Assembly (NCBI RefSeq): GCF_902706095.1
Contig: NZ_CACSJP010000002.1
Coordinates: 62,001-126,000 of the forward strand
Length of the DNA: 64,000 nt
Source of the DNA: Rhizobium sp. 18065
Lineage (GTDB): Bacteria; Pseudomonadota; Alphaproteobacteria; Rhizobiales; Rhizobiaceae
Reading direction: 5' to 3'
In this document: one piece after another, positions 1-8,507 of the stretch
Layout: every line of letters begins with the position of its first letter
How positions within the stretch are numbered: the stretch's first letter is position 1
Notes under the pieces: generated by a model
What the model was told of the DNA's origin: nothing
What the model saw: the letters and a program-made list of their open reading frames with translations, nothing else
Database searches by the model: none
Position numbers and translations under genes: made by a program

Positions 1-1458
1 AAGTTCGTCCACTTCCGTATTGGCGAACTGCCAGGTGTTCTGGCCGGAGCCACCCTTGGCCGGGCTGGAGGTGGAGCGGAAGAAGTCCGACGTGTCCGGG
101 TCCGGACCGGTGAGGAAATCAAGCCCGACGATCACTGTGTCGAACTTTGACAGCATCCAGTAGTCGCCCCACATGACGGCTGGCGGCAGGTTGGAAATGG
201 TCATCTCCACTTCGAGTTCCTTGAACGACTGCTGCATGTATTGCTGCACCTGTTCGCGAATGTGGTTGCCTGCCGTGGTCGAGCAAGTGAAGGCGAGCTT
301 CACTCCGTCCTTGGCGCGAATGCCGTCGTCGCCTGCCACCCAGCCAGCTTCGTCCAGAATTGCCTTGGCCTTCTCCATCGAATACTCGTGTTTCGGAAGG
401 TCCGGATTGTAGTAGAAGGACTGCTGCGGCACGTAGCTCTCGGTCGGCGACGGCAGACCGTAATAGAGCGCGTCGATGATCGTCTGCTTGTCAATGGCGT
501 GGTAGAGCGCCTCGCGAACCTTCGGGTCCTTGAACTGCGGCCGTTCCATGTTGAAGGTGAAGGATTCGACCGTCGAACCCGGCACCACCGTGACGACCTT
601 GCCCTCCAGCGCCTTCGCCTCGTCATAGTGATCCGGCGTGATCCACTGCAGGCCGACCACATCGATGTCGCCGGTCTTGAATTGCGTGTACATGACGTTG
701 AGATCAGGCACGTATTTGTAGATCAGCTTTTCGATATGCGGGCCATCGGCGAAATAGTCTCTATTGGCCTCCAGCAGGATATAGTCGCCGGCGACGCGCT
801 CCTTCCATTTGAACGGGCCGGTTCCGACCGGCGCGTTGTTGTAAGGCGCAGTATTCTTGTCGGCTGCGGCACCCAGAACGTGCTTCGGCGTAATGAAGGT
901 AGAGGCGAGGATCGACGGATAGGGCGCAAATGGCTTCTCCATCTTCCAGGTTATTTCCGTCGGAGTCACGACTGTCAGCTCGCGAACATATTCATGACCG
1001 GTCTTGCGCCAGGAGCGGAAATTCGGATCCACCAACAACTCGAGCGTGAATTTCACGTCTTCGGCGGTGAACGGCGTGCCGTCATGCCACTTCACGTCGT
1101 CGCGCAACTTCACTTTCCAGGAGAGGCCATCGGCGGAAATACCGCCGTTTTCGACCGTCGGGACCTCGGCGGCCAGCGCTGCGACGAAGGCACCCTTCTC
1201 ATCAACATAGAAGAGCGGGTCGAAGATGCTGAAATGAATGCCTTCGTCGACCTCAATATGCGGCATATGCGGATTGAAGACGGTTGGCTCCTGAGAGAAG
1301 CCAACAGTTAGCTGGCCTTTCGGCGTCTTTGCTTCCTGGGCGAACGCACGCGTGAGCCCGGGAAGGCCGGTCATCACGAAGCCCGAGGCACCAAGAGCGA
1401 GAAGGCCGAGCGCCTGGCGGCGTGTTGTATTCATGAACGTTTTTTTCTGGTCGGACAT
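1..1458 (-). CDS. ABC transporter substrate-binding protein, family 5 (peptide/opine type), 3' end outside window
   Basis: Periplasmic binding protein of a Dpp/Opp-type importer. The reading frame is open from an ATG at 1458 to the window edge (486 codons), so the C-terminus is missing. The N-terminus carries a twin-arginine stretch (TTRRQALG) and a hydrophobic segment ending near AFAQE, which suggests Tat export. Family 5 hallmarks follow: LTVGFSQEP, then the DGLSWKVKLRDDVKWHDGTPFTA-type block, then VGTGPFKWKE. A second in-frame ATG lies at 1434. The oxidoreductase gene upstream ends 137 nt away on the same strand, so co-transcription is plausible; matching permeases would lie to the left of the window. 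The substrate is not readable from sequence; an amine-containing compound is inferred from the oxidoreductases next to it. Confidence 0.9.
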   Translation of the reverse strand, partial: MSDQKKTFMNTTRRQALGLLALGASGFVMTGLPGLTRAFAQEAKTPKGQLTVGFSQEPTVFNPHMPHIEVDEGIHFSIFDPLFYVDEKGAFVAALAAEVPTVENGGISADGLSWKVKLRDDVKWHDGTPFTAEDVKFTLELLVDPNFRSWRKTGHEYVRELTVVTPTEITWKMEKPFAPYPSILASTFITPKHVLGAAADKNTAPYNNAPVGTGPFKWKERVAGDYILLEANRDYFADGPHIEKLIYKYVPDLNVMYTQFKTGDIDVVGLQWITPDHYDEAKALEGKVVTVVPGSTVESFTFNMERPQFKDPKVREALYHAIDKQTIIDALYYGLPSPTESYVPQQSFYYNPDLPKHEYSMEKAKAILDEAGWVAGDDGIRAKDGVKLAFTCSTTAGNHIREQVQQYMQQSFKELEVEMTISNLPPAVMWGDYWMLSKFDTVIVGLDFLTGPDPDTSDFFRSTSSPAKGGSGQNTWQFANTEVDEL

Positions 1459-1536
1459 TTTGTTCCCCTTTATCCGATGGATTGGCATTGATCTCTCGTC
1501 GTTCAATCCGCCTCTGCGGGCGGTAAAGCCTCCCGA

Positions 1537-1552
1537 CGGCAGTTACCTGCCG
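1537..1552 (-). other. short hairpin between oxidoreductase and binding-protein genes
   Basis: Six-base arms CGGCAG (1537-1542) and CTGCCG (1547-1552) with a TTAC tetraloop lie in the 137-nt gap between the two genes. There is no T-run, so it is more likely an mRNA-processing or stabilising hairpin than a terminator. Confidence 0.3.
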
Positions 1553-1595
1553 GCACGCATCGGAAACGGGCGGTCAGGCCGCCTGCCTCCTCTCT

Positions 1596-2927
1596 TCAGA
1601 AGCCGCTGATCAGCTCAATCTTCGAGCCATCGGAAAATCGGCTGAAACGGAAATCGTGGCGATCAACGATTGGATTACGACCCGTGACAATATCGGCCAT
1701 CAGGCGACCGGCGGCCGGGCCAATGCCGAAGCCATGGCCGGAAAAACCGGTCGCGACATGAAAACCTGGTATCGAATTGATGGCATCGATAACCGGAATG
1801 GCATCCGGCGTCACATCGATCATGCCTCCCCAGCGTTGCGTGATCTCGGCCTTGCCGAACACCGGGAACGCTTCCGACAGGCGCTTGAGGGCCTCGTCGG
1901 CCATGGCTTTAGAAGGAACGGGATCGAGCACGCGGTTGTATTCGAAGGGCGAGGCCTCATCGAGTGCCCAGTGACGCGGGATGCGGGCCTCGTCGAAAAA
2001 GCGCCCACCGACCCGGAAGTGCAGTGAACGCCATTCGTGCGAGAAGGCCGGCATGAAATTCATGGCGTAGCGGAACGAGGCCGGGACGATATCGACGACG
2101 TTCTGGGTGCCGTCGGCGATCGTATAGCCGCCGTCATGGCGTTTCCGCAGCGCAAAGCCGCTGGCCCAGATTGCCTCTTCCGGCCCGCCTTCGAGCGGCT
2201 TGGTCCGCAGCACGGAGTTCAGGACCTTCAGTTGCGGCAGATCGAGGCCGTTATTGCCCATGAACAGGCTCGACCACGCGCCGCCCGCCAACACGACGGA
2301 GGAGCAGGCGATTTCGCCACGTTCGGTGACCACACCGGACACCCGGCCGCCGGTCATTTGCAGACCACGCACAGCGCATTCAGTAATGATGTGGGCGCCG
2401 CGGTCGCGAGCGGCTTCTGCAATTGCTGGTGCCGCCTTCTGCGGCTCTGCGCGACAATCGCCGGCGGTATAGAGCGCGCCGGCAATCTTCATTCGGTTGC
2501 CGGGGTACTTCGCGTTGAATTCGGCCGCGCTCAGCATGCGGCTCTCGATCTGGTAGCCTTCGAGGTTGCGGTTCCAGCGCTCGTGCTCATCGAACTGTTT
2601 GTCGTCGGCACAAGTGAAGACGATGCCGGAGCGCTTGAAACCCGTCTCGCGGCCGGTGCGGCCGTTGAGATCGGCCCAAATGCGCAGCGCCTCCGCCATC
2701 AGCGGCACTTCGCGCGGGTCGCGACGGGATATGCGGACCCAGCCCCAGTTGCGGCTGGACTGTTCGTGGCCGATGCCACCCTTCTCACACAACGCAACCC
2801 GTAAGCCGCTCTCGGCAAGTTCCAGAGCCGTCGAGGTGCCGATGATCCCGCCGCCGATGACAACGACATCCACCTCTTTCGGCAATTCGGCATCGCCGTG
2901 GACGGGAACGACAAAAGGACCGGGCAT
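1596..2927 (-). CDS. FAD-dependent oxidoreductase, DAO family (D-amino acid/sarcosine oxidase-like)
   Basis: Predicted cytosolic flavoprotein of about 443 residues that oxidises an amine or amino acid. The N-terminal dinucleotide-binding motif VVVIGGGIIGTSTAL lies about 20 residues in and is followed by the acidic ribose-binding residue in ALCEKGG. The C-terminal GFSGHGFGIGPAAGR block is the second FAD-contact motif of the DAO family. I chose the ATG at 2927, just after the SDR stop codon (2929-2931), because GAGGAG lies about 12 nt upstream; a TTG at 2945 would add six residues. It sits between the SDR and the ABC binding protein, so it probably acts on the imported compound. The exact substrate is unknown. 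Confidence 0.88.
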   Translation of the reverse strand: MPGPFVVPVHGDAELPKEVDVVVIGGGIIGTSTALELAESGLRVALCEKGGIGHEQSSRNWGWVRISRRDPREVPLMAEALRIWADLNGRTGRETGFKRSGIVFTCADDKQFDEHERWNRNLEGYQIESRMLSAAEFNAKYPGNRMKIAGALYTAGDCRAEPQKAAPAIAEAARDRGAHIITECAVRGLQMTGGRVSGVVTERGEIACSSVVLAGGAWSSLFMGNNGLDLPQLKVLNSVLRTKPLEGGPEEAIWASGFALRKRHDGGYTIADGTQNVVDIVPASFRYAMNFMPAFSHEWRSLHFRVGGRFFDEARIPRHWALDEASPFEYNRVLDPVPSKAMADEALKRLSEAFPVFGKAEITQRWGGMIDVTPDAIPVIDAINSIPGFHVATGFSGHGFGIGPAAGRLMADIVTGRNPIVDRHDFRFSRFSDGSKIELISGF

Positions 2928-2928
2928 T

Positions 2929-3642
2929 TCAGAAGAACTCCTCAAGTTGGCAATTCACGGCGAATTCGGCGACGGAGGCCTCGTTCGGCAAAGAAAGCAG
3001 CATGGCGATGATGCGGGCGAGATCGTCCGGCTGTGTGAGCAGATCGGCGGGGCGTTCCGTGAGCACGGCGGCCATGTCGGTTGCCACAAATCCCGGGCAG
3101 ACGGCAGTCGCCCGCACGCCCATGTCGAAGCCGGCCTGGCGGATGCCGTGGGCGAGTGCGACGGCCGCAAATTTCGACAGCGAATAGCTGCCGGCTCCGG
3201 CAGATTTCACTCGCTTGCCGGACAGCGAGGCGAGGATTACGACACGACCGCGGCCCGTTGCGCACAGCGCCTGCCACGCGGACTTTGCCAGACGGCGCGG
3301 CGCCTTGACGTTGACCGACATCATCGCGTCGATATCGTCGTCGTCGGCCTCGATCACCGTCTTCGGGATCATGATGCCGGCATTGGCGACGAGGGCATCG
3401 ATGCGGCCGAAGCGCGCCAGAGCTGCGTCGACCCATCGCTGTTCCGCGCCGACATCGCCGGCGTCATAGGCCATGACATGCACGCGGTCCTCGTGGTCTT
3501 CCGCCCAGGCGGGCAGCATCGGCTGACGCATGCCGAGCGACACGGACCATCCTTGCCGCAGCAGTTCGGCCGCCACATGGTCGCCGATCCCGCGGCTTGC
3601 ACCGGAAATGAGCGCCACAGCGCCTTCTGGACAAGTCATCAT
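2929..3642 (-). CDS. short-chain dehydrogenase/reductase (SDR)
   Basis: Classical NAD(P)-dependent SDR of 237 residues, the normal length for the family. The cofactor motif GASRGIG is at residues 14-20, NAGIM is at about 89-93, and the catalytic serine (ILASLSG) is followed by YSLSK. Two adjacent ATG codons lie at 3642 and 3639. The first overlaps the stop codon of the MarR gene (ATGA type), which implies translational coupling; the downstream oxidoreductase starts right after its stop. The substrate is not predictable, but the context suggests a step in catabolism of the compound imported by the neighbouring ABC system. Confidence 0.9.
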   Translation of the reverse strand: MMTCPEGAVALISGASRGIGDHVAAELLRQGWSVSLGMRQPMLPAWAEDHEDRVHVMAYDAGDVGAEQRWVDAALARFGRIDALVANAGIMIPKTVIEADDDDIDAMMSVNVKAPRRLAKSAWQALCATGRGRVVILASLSGKRVKSAGAGSYSLSKFAAVALAHGIRQAGFDMGVRATAVCPGFVATDMAAVLTERPADLLTQPDDLARIIAMLLSLPNEASVAEFAVNCQLEEFF

Positions 3643-4148
3643 GGCAGCCCCACAATCCGCCGATAAGCGCGTCTCAGGATATCCATCACCAGCTTCTGCT
3701 CGTCTTCGGGGATGAAGGAAAAGAAATCGCGCGACTGCTTCGGCACAATCTCGCGCACCTTGACTGCAAGGGCGGCGCCAGCCTCTGTGATGTAGAGCTC
3801 CTGTGCGCGGCTGTCTTCTGGCGATACGTCGCGGCGGATCAGATCGTGCAGTTCCATCTGGTCGATCAGCCGTCCCATGGCCGAACGATCCTTCAGGATC
3901 AGATGGGCGATGACGGAAGGCCGTATGCCCGGATAGTCGTCCACAAGAAGCAAGGTCGTGATTTTTCCTGTCCCCTTCGCCACATCCAGCCCCTCAAGTC
4001 GCACATCGAGATCGCGCGAAACGGCAAGATTGACGGTGCGGATGTAGAAGCTCAGCGTGTCTTCCAGCACATCGATATTGATGTCCTCTGGAATTGTCGG
4101 CGGTTTGGCAGGCGGTTTGATCATCAGGGATTCCGTTCGAATGGACAA
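3639..4148 (-). CDS. MarR family transcriptional regulator
   Basis: Winged-helix regulator of 161-169 residues. The centre fits a MarR fold: a recognition-helix region (PSVIAHLILKDRSAMGRLID), then the wing with DRSAMGRLIDQMELHDLIRR and the DSRAQELYITEAG hairpin. Start choice is open: TTG at 4148 has GGAG five nt upstream and ATG at 4124 has only a weak GGAA. The stop overlaps the SDR start, so regulator and enzymes form one operon. A half-site shared with the palindrome in front of the ATPase gene lies about 95 nt upstream, so it may control both units (inference). Confidence 0.85.
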   Translation of the reverse strand: MSIRTESLMIKPPAKPPTIPEDINIDVLEDTLSFYIRTVNLAVSRDLDVRLEGLDVAKGTGKITTLLLVDDYPGIRPSVIAHLILKDRSAMGRLIDQMELHDLIRRDVSPEDSRAQELYITEAGAALAVKVREIVPKQSRDFFSFIPEDEQKLVMDILRRAYRRIVGLP

Positions 4149-4240
4149 AGGGGCTCCAGCACGGCGCAGCCATCATCTGGCACTGCCGTCGGGTTCTCGA
4201 CCATCTCGTATTGCAGTTCGGTGACGATATGAAAGGGCAA

Positions 4241-4261
4241 TTAGTGGACAAGATCAACTAA
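4241..4261. promoter_or_regulatory. candidate operator upstream of the marR operon
   Basis: The stretch beginning TTAGTGGACAAGATC has inverted ends (TTAGT and ACTAA) and contains TGGACAAGAT, the half-site that forms the arms of the large palindrome at 6111-6151. It lies in an AT-rich region about 95 nt upstream of the MarR start codon, a normal place for autoregulation. The link to MarR is inference from the shared half-site. Confidence 0.4.
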
Positions 4262-4417
4262 ATTGTTTGACCTGATCTAAATATTTTTATTTAATTTCAA
4301 TGCCTTGCTGGAACAAAGAGGTTCGTCGCAGGCTTCGCAAGGAGCCGGCGGAAAAAGGTGCCCTAGAAGGCGGCAGAGCGGCCGGCCGGGGGGACTTCGC
4401 CGCCGCTCCTCTCTTGG

Positions 4418-6058
4418 TCAGGCGGTCGCGGCCACCGGTTCCCAGTCCGCGCCGGGGATCGCGGCAACGAGCTTGCGGGTATAGTCGTGCTGCGGATCGC
4501 GGAAAATCCTGGTCGGTGGCCCCTGCTCCACCACGATGCCCTTGTGCATGACAATCACCTCATCGCAGATCTGGCTCGCCACCCGCAGATCATGAGTGAT
4601 GAAGATCATGGCGACCTTCATTTCCATCTGCACACGGGCCAACAATTCGAGGATCTGCGCCTGGATCGACACATCCAGCGCCGAGACCGCCTCGTCGGCC
4701 ACCAGCACCACGGGATCGAACATCAGCGCCCGGGCAATCCCGATACGCTGGCGCTGGCCGCCGGAAAACTCGTGCGGGAAACGGTCATAGGCCTGCTCGT
4801 CGAGACCGACGAGCTTCAGGAGCCTCAGCGCCTTCGACCGGGCTTCCGTCACAGAGGTGCCGTGCGCAACCGGCCCGACCGTGAGAATTCTGCCGATCGT
4901 ATGGCGCGGGTTAAGCGAGGCAAAGGGATCCTGGAATATCATCTGAATATAGGGGCGAAGCGCCCGGAAGCTCTCTTCCGGCATGGCGGCAATGTCGCGC
5001 CCGTCGAAATGAATCGATCCACCATCCGGCTCCAGAAGCTTCAGAAGCATCCGGCCCAGAGAAGACTTGCCCGACCCGCTTTCGCCGACGACACCCAGCG
5101 TCTGGCCCTTGCGCAGCCGGAAGCTGATGCCGTCCACCGCCTTGACGACGCGCGCCTTGTGAAAAAGTGTGCCGCCGCTGCGATATTCCTTTTGCAGATT
5201 TTTCACTTCCAACACTACCTGCGGAGCATCGCTGACCGCGCCGGCGCTTGCCCGCATGCGCGGCACGGCCGCAACGAGCCGCTTCGTATAGGCATGGGCA
5301 GGATGGACCAGTACCTGATCGGCCCGCCCCTGCTCCACTACATAGCCCTTTTCCATCACCACGACGCGATCAGCAATCTCGGCCACAACACCAAAGTCAT
5401 GCGTAATAAACATCACGCTCATGCCCTTGCGCTTCTGGATACTGCGGATGAGATCGAGGATCTGTGCCTGAGTTGTCACATCGAGCGCCGTCGTCGGCTC
5501 GTCTGCAATCAGCACCTCCGGATCAAGCGCCAGCGCCATGGCGATCATCACCCGTTGTCGTTGGCCACCGGAAAGACGGAATGGATATTGCAGTCGCATC
5601 AGTGGCGGATCGGGCAGCCCCACTTCCTCCAGCAAGGCAAGAACCTTGGCCTTCCGGGTTTCTGCCGTGCCGTACCCATGTGCTGCCAACACCTCGCCGA
5701 TCTGGTCGCCCACGGTCATCAGCGGATTGAGCGCGGACAGCGGGTCCTGGAAGATGATGGAGACGGCCCGGCCCCGCAGGGGACGGATAGCCTCCTCGCG
5801 AGCGGATAGGATATCCATTCCACGGAAATGGATCTCGCCCGCACTGACTTTTATCGCGGGTGACAGCAGGCCCATAATGGTGTTGGCAGTGACGGACTTG
5901 CCCGATCCGGACTCTCCGATGATGCAGAGGATTTCCCCCGCATAAAGATCGAAGGAAATTTCCTTGACTGCGTGGGTACGCTCCATTCCCGGCGGCAGAT
6001 CCACCGTGAGATTACGAACGGAGAGCACCACGTCGGCCGACGTGGTGGTTTGCGACAT
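4418..6058 (-). CDS. ABC transporter ATP-binding protein, fused DppD-DppF type
   Basis: Cytosolic ATPase of about 546 residues with two complete ABC cassettes, as in many rhizobial peptide/nickel/opine importers. Both Walker A motifs ([24 protein letters not shown]), both signatures (LSGGQRQRVM, FSGGQRQRIG) and both Walker B motifs (ADEPTTALD, ADEAVSALD) are intact. The ATG at 6058 is preferred because AAGGGGAAC lies just upstream; a GTG at 6103 would add 15 residues. It is transcribed towards the marR operon and the binding protein at 1458 and probably powers that importer. The 41-bp palindrome immediately upstream suggests strong regulation. Confidence 0.92.
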   Translation of the reverse strand: MSQTTTSADVVLSVRNLTVDLPPGMERTHAVKEISFDLYAGEILCIIGESGSGKSVTANTIMGLLSPAIKVSAGEIHFRGMDILSAREEAIRPLRGRAVSIIFQDPLSALNPLMTVGDQIGEVLAAHGYGTAETRKAKVLALLEEVGLPDPPLMRLQYPFRLSGGQRQRVMIAMALALDPEVLIADEPTTALDVTTQAQILDLIRSIQKRKGMSVMFITHDFGVVAEIADRVVVMEKGYVVEQGRADQVLVHPAHAYTKRLVAAVPRMRASAGAVSDAPQVVLEVKNLQKEYRSGGTLFHKARVVKAVDGISFRLRKGQTLGVVGESGSGKSSLGRMLLKLLEPDGGSIHFDGRDIAAMPEESFRALRPYIQMIFQDPFASLNPRHTIGRILTVGPVAHGTSVTEARSKALRLLKLVGLDEQAYDRFPHEFSGGQRQRIGIARALMFDPVVLVADEAVSALDVSIQAQILELLARVQMEMKVAMIFITHDLRVASQICDEVIVMHKGIVVEQGPPTRIFRDPQHDYTRKLVAAIPGADWEPVAATA

Positions 6059-6099
6059 AAGTTCCCCTTGCTTTTCTGTAACTTTGTCCGCGCTCGACT

Positions 6100-6151
6100 G
6101 CACATAATGTGCTGGACAAGATAGTGGATTATATCCACTATCTTGTCCAGC
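6100..6151. promoter_or_regulatory. long perfect palindrome in front of the double-ATPase gene
   Basis: Arms 6111-6129 (GCTGGACAAGATAGTGGAT) and 6133-6151 are exact reverse complements around a TAT centre. A second small palindrome, GCACAT-A-ATGTGC, overlaps it at 6100-6112. The site lies 50-90 nt upstream of the ATPase start, the position of an operator. The TGGACAAGAT core recurs upstream of the marR gene. A transcription-factor operator is the simplest reading; a transposon-end remnant is possible. Confidence 0.6.
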
Positions 6152-6548
6152 GGTTGATGTTGGTGGGCTGCAAATCCTTCGGCAGTGTGTTCTGGATCGC
6201 GATCGCGAACGGTCGCGTGAGCGAGGTCTCGGCTCTAAACCGCCATTCCGTTTTGCTATCGTCTTCGTTGCGACGAACCGACTATCAAGAGCCAGCGCTG
6301 ATCGAGATGCCGAAGCGGTTCAGTTCACAAAGATGATGCGCAAAGGGCTTGTGATACTGTGGTGGCCGAATACCCATAAGGCTATTGACCAAATTGCGCA
6401 GACGTCACGCGTATATGGCGCGAGCGCCAGCTGAAAGGTGAGCTGACGGAGTTAGCGCCTAACAAAAGACACTTCTTTATCTCCGTCTTTTAATACTTTG
6501 CACATGCAGAACCGCGCAGCCCATTGTTTCTATTGAGAAATTCGTGCA
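6152..6548. other. about 400 bp without a recognisable gene
   Basis: Between the palindrome and the integrase-like repeat I see no reading frame with a start site and family resemblance on either strand. Composition is uneven and the sequence looks like decayed DNA at an island edge. Confidence 0.5.
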
Positions 6549-6719
6549 GATCCGTCCAGCCGATCTTCGGCGCAACGCAAAAATAGCCTTGAAATATCTT
6601 GCTTTTTTAAGGCTCTGTCGATCCTCGACTCTCCATTTGGTTTGTGCCTGTCTTGGGGCCGATGAGGCAATCTGTGAACGCCGCTATCACCGCGCCCAAG
6701 CAAAAAGATGGCAGCGTCG
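6549..6719 (+). repeat. left copy of integrase-upstream sequence (degenerate direct repeat)
   Basis: Positions 6549-6577 match 18053-18081 at 27 of 29 bases (GATCCGTCCAG, then CGATC, then TCGGCGCAACG). Weaker similarity continues through GCCTTGAA and AGGCTCT, and positions 6698-6719 match 18271-18292 at 19 of 22 bases, where the right copy encodes the N-terminus of an integrase. The left copy ends inside the first codons of livF. The pair brackets about 11.5 kb of amide-metabolism genes. Confidence 0.65.
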
Positions 6720-7405
6720 GCCTGTGGTCGGGCTATGGCGGAAAGCCGGTTCTCCAAGGCATCGACATAGATGTCCGCGAGGGCGAGATCGTCGCAGTCA
6801 TCGGCCGCAACGGCGTTGGAAAATCGACGCTCATTAAAAGCCTGATCGGCCTTCTTCCCCGCGACAAGGGCTCGGTGGTCTTCCGCGGTTCAGCGATCGA
6901 CACGATACCGGCCTACAAACGCGCGCGTCTCGGCATCGGCTATGTGCCGCAGGGACGCGATGTCTTCCCCAGGCTGAGCGTCATCGAAAACCTGATGGTC
7001 GGCGAACAGATCAGCGGCAGACGTGCCACAGCAGACGAAATCGAGAAAATCTTCACCTATTTCCCGATCCTCAAGGAGCGCAGAAACCAGCAAGCCGGCA
7101 CGATGTCCGGCGGCCAGCAGCAGCAGCTTGCGATCGGACGCGTGCTGATTGGCAAGCCGTCGTTGATCCTGCTCGACGAGGCCTCCGAAGGCATCCAACC
7201 CAGTATCGTCCAGGACATCGCCCGCATAATGGTCGAGCTCAACAGAACGACAGGCGTGACCGTCGTCTTCGTCGAGCAGAATATCGAGATGATCCCCGCG
7301 ATGGCACAGCGCTGCTACGTCATCGACAAGGGGCGCATCACACACGAGATCATGCCGGAAACGTTGGAGGACCGCGATGCCGTTCGCCGCTATCTGGCCG
7401 TCTGA
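6674..7405 (+). CDS. branched-chain amino acid/urea-type ABC ATPase (LivF-like) with a foreign N-terminus
   Basis: ATPase of about 243 residues. Walker A (GRNGVGKST), signature (MSGGQQQQLAIGR) and Walker B (LILLDEASEGIQPS) identify the LivF/UrtE group. The LivF part starts only at SGYGGKPVLQGID. The first 15-17 residues (AITAPKQKDGSV) instead resemble the start of the integrase pseudogene at 18252 (TISARKRKDGSV), and the DNA upstream is homologous too, so this is a chimera made by rearrangement. GTG at 6674 has GAGG six nt upstream; ATG 6662 and GTG 6644 are alternatives. No LivG, LivH, LivM or binding protein is adjacent, so the transporter is incomplete here. It is followed by acetamidase, consistent with amide uptake. 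Confidence 0.85.
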   Translation: MNAAITAPKQKDGSVGLWSGYGGKPVLQGIDIDVREGEIVAVIGRNGVGKSTLIKSLIGLLPRDKGSVVFRGSAIDTIPAYKRARLGIGYVPQGRDVFPRLSVIENLMVGEQISGRRATADEIEKIFTYFPILKERRNQQAGTMSGGQQQQLAIGRVLIGKPSLILLDEASEGIQPSIVQDIARIMVELNRTTGVTVVFVEQNIEMIPAMAQRCYVIDKGRITHEIMPETLEDRDAVRRYLAV

Positions 7406-7446
7406 TACCTGAAAACAGCAAAATGAGCGAATAAAGGAGCGCACCC

Positions 7447-8445
7447 ATGAGCTGGTTCGACGAAACGATCATGGCCCGCAAGGGCGTTGCCAAGGGCAAG
7501 GTCGGGGAGACCTACAGCATTACCGAGGAAAGCCAGGGCAAATACCACTATGTCTACGGTGCCTATGTCGATCCGGTGCTAACGGTCGATCCGGGTTCTG
7601 TGGTCTCGGCAGAAACCCACGATGCCTTCGAAGGGGCGATCCAAAACGAGACTGATATCCCGTCCCAGATCCTCAATTTCCCCTTCCTCAACCCGCAGAA
7701 CGGTCCGATCTATGTGAACGGCGCCGAAAAGGGCGATTGCCTCGCTGTCTATATCAAGAGCGTCGTGCCGCGCGGACCGCAGCCACGAGGAACGACCGTC
7801 ATCATGCCGGAATTCGGCGGTCTGGTTCCAACGGCAGATACCGCAATGCTGACCGCACCCCTGCCCGAGCGGGTCCGCAAGCTGCATGTCGATGCGCAGA
7901 CGGGTGTGAAGTGGAGCGACCGGATCACCCTTCCCTATGAGCCGTTCATCGGCACTATCGGGACCGCACCGGAAATCGAAGCGATTTCCTCGCTGGTCCC
8001 GGACTATTACGGCGGCAACATGGACCTTCCAGACATCTGCCCCGATACTGTGATCTACCTGCCGGTCAACACCAAGGGTGCCTATCTCTACCTCGGCGAT
8101 TGCCATGCCGCGCAGGGCGACGGCGAACTTTGCGGCGTGGCTGTCGAGCACCCGACCGTGACCACCGTTCAGATCGACCTGATCAAGGGCTGGACCATCA
8201 AGACGCCACGCCTTGAGAACGACCGCTTCTACATGACGATCGGCTCGGCACGGCCGATGGAGGATGCGACCCGCAGCGCATACCGCGAGCTCATCCGCTG
8301 GATGGCTGCCGACTTCGGCTTCGACGAGATCGACGCCTACATGCTGCTGACCCAATGCGGTCGCGTGCGCCTCGGCAACATGGTCGACCCGAAATACACG
8401 GTCGGCGCCTCGGTACTGAAATCGATCGTCGGCATTGCTGCCTGA
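7447..8445 (+). CDS. acetamidase/formamidase family amidohydrolase (copy 1)
   Basis: Hydrolyses short-chain amides such as formamide or acetamide to ammonia and the acid; 332 residues, within the range of the FmdA/AmdA family. Family marks seen are SAETHDAFEGAI near the N-terminus, YYGGNMD, and the strongly conserved GDCHAAQGDGELCG block near residue 218. The start is an ATG with AAAGGAG about 10 nt upstream. It lies 41 nt after livF and 62 nt before the nitrilase, so the three are probably co-transcribed for uptake and hydrolysis of an amide or nitrile. Confidence 0.92.
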   Translation: MSWFDETIMARKGVAKGKVGETYSITEESQGKYHYVYGAYVDPVLTVDPGSVVSAETHDAFEGAIQNETDIPSQILNFPFLNPQNGPIYVNGAEKGDCLAVYIKSVVPRGPQPRGTTVIMPEFGGLVPTADTAMLTAPLPERVRKLHVDAQTGVKWSDRITLPYEPFIGTIGTAPEIEAISSLVPDYYGGNMDLPDICPDTVIYLPVNTKGAYLYLGDCHAAQGDGELCGVAVEHPTVTTVQIDLIKGWTIKTPRLENDRFYMTIGSARPMEDATRSAYRELIRWMAADFGFDEIDAYMLLTQCGRVRLGNMVDPKYTVGASVLKSIVGIAA

Positions 8446-8459
8446 TCGACCCGTGTTGC

Positions 8460-8484
8460 GGACCGCCCGATATCCGGGCGGTCC
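8460..8484 (+). other. intercistronic hairpin
   Basis: Ten-base perfect arms GGACCGCCCG (8460-8469) and CGGGCGGTCC (8475-8484) around ATATC lie between the acetamidase stop and the nitrilase start. There is no T-run, so it probably tunes mRNA stability or partial termination. Confidence 0.45.
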
Positions 8485-8507
8485 ATTCCGTCCCGATGGA
8501 GATTTTG

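Noticed and set aside
4487-5809. Long open frame on the plus strand opposite the double ATPase gene
   Set aside because: It is a shadow of a high-GC gene on the minus strand; the ATPase frame holds all ABC motifs and the opposite frame has no family resemblance.
6549-6577. 29-bp direct repeat as the 3' end of a tRNA gene (attachment site)
   Set aside because: I could not fold a tRNA cloverleaf around either copy, so only a repeat is claimed.
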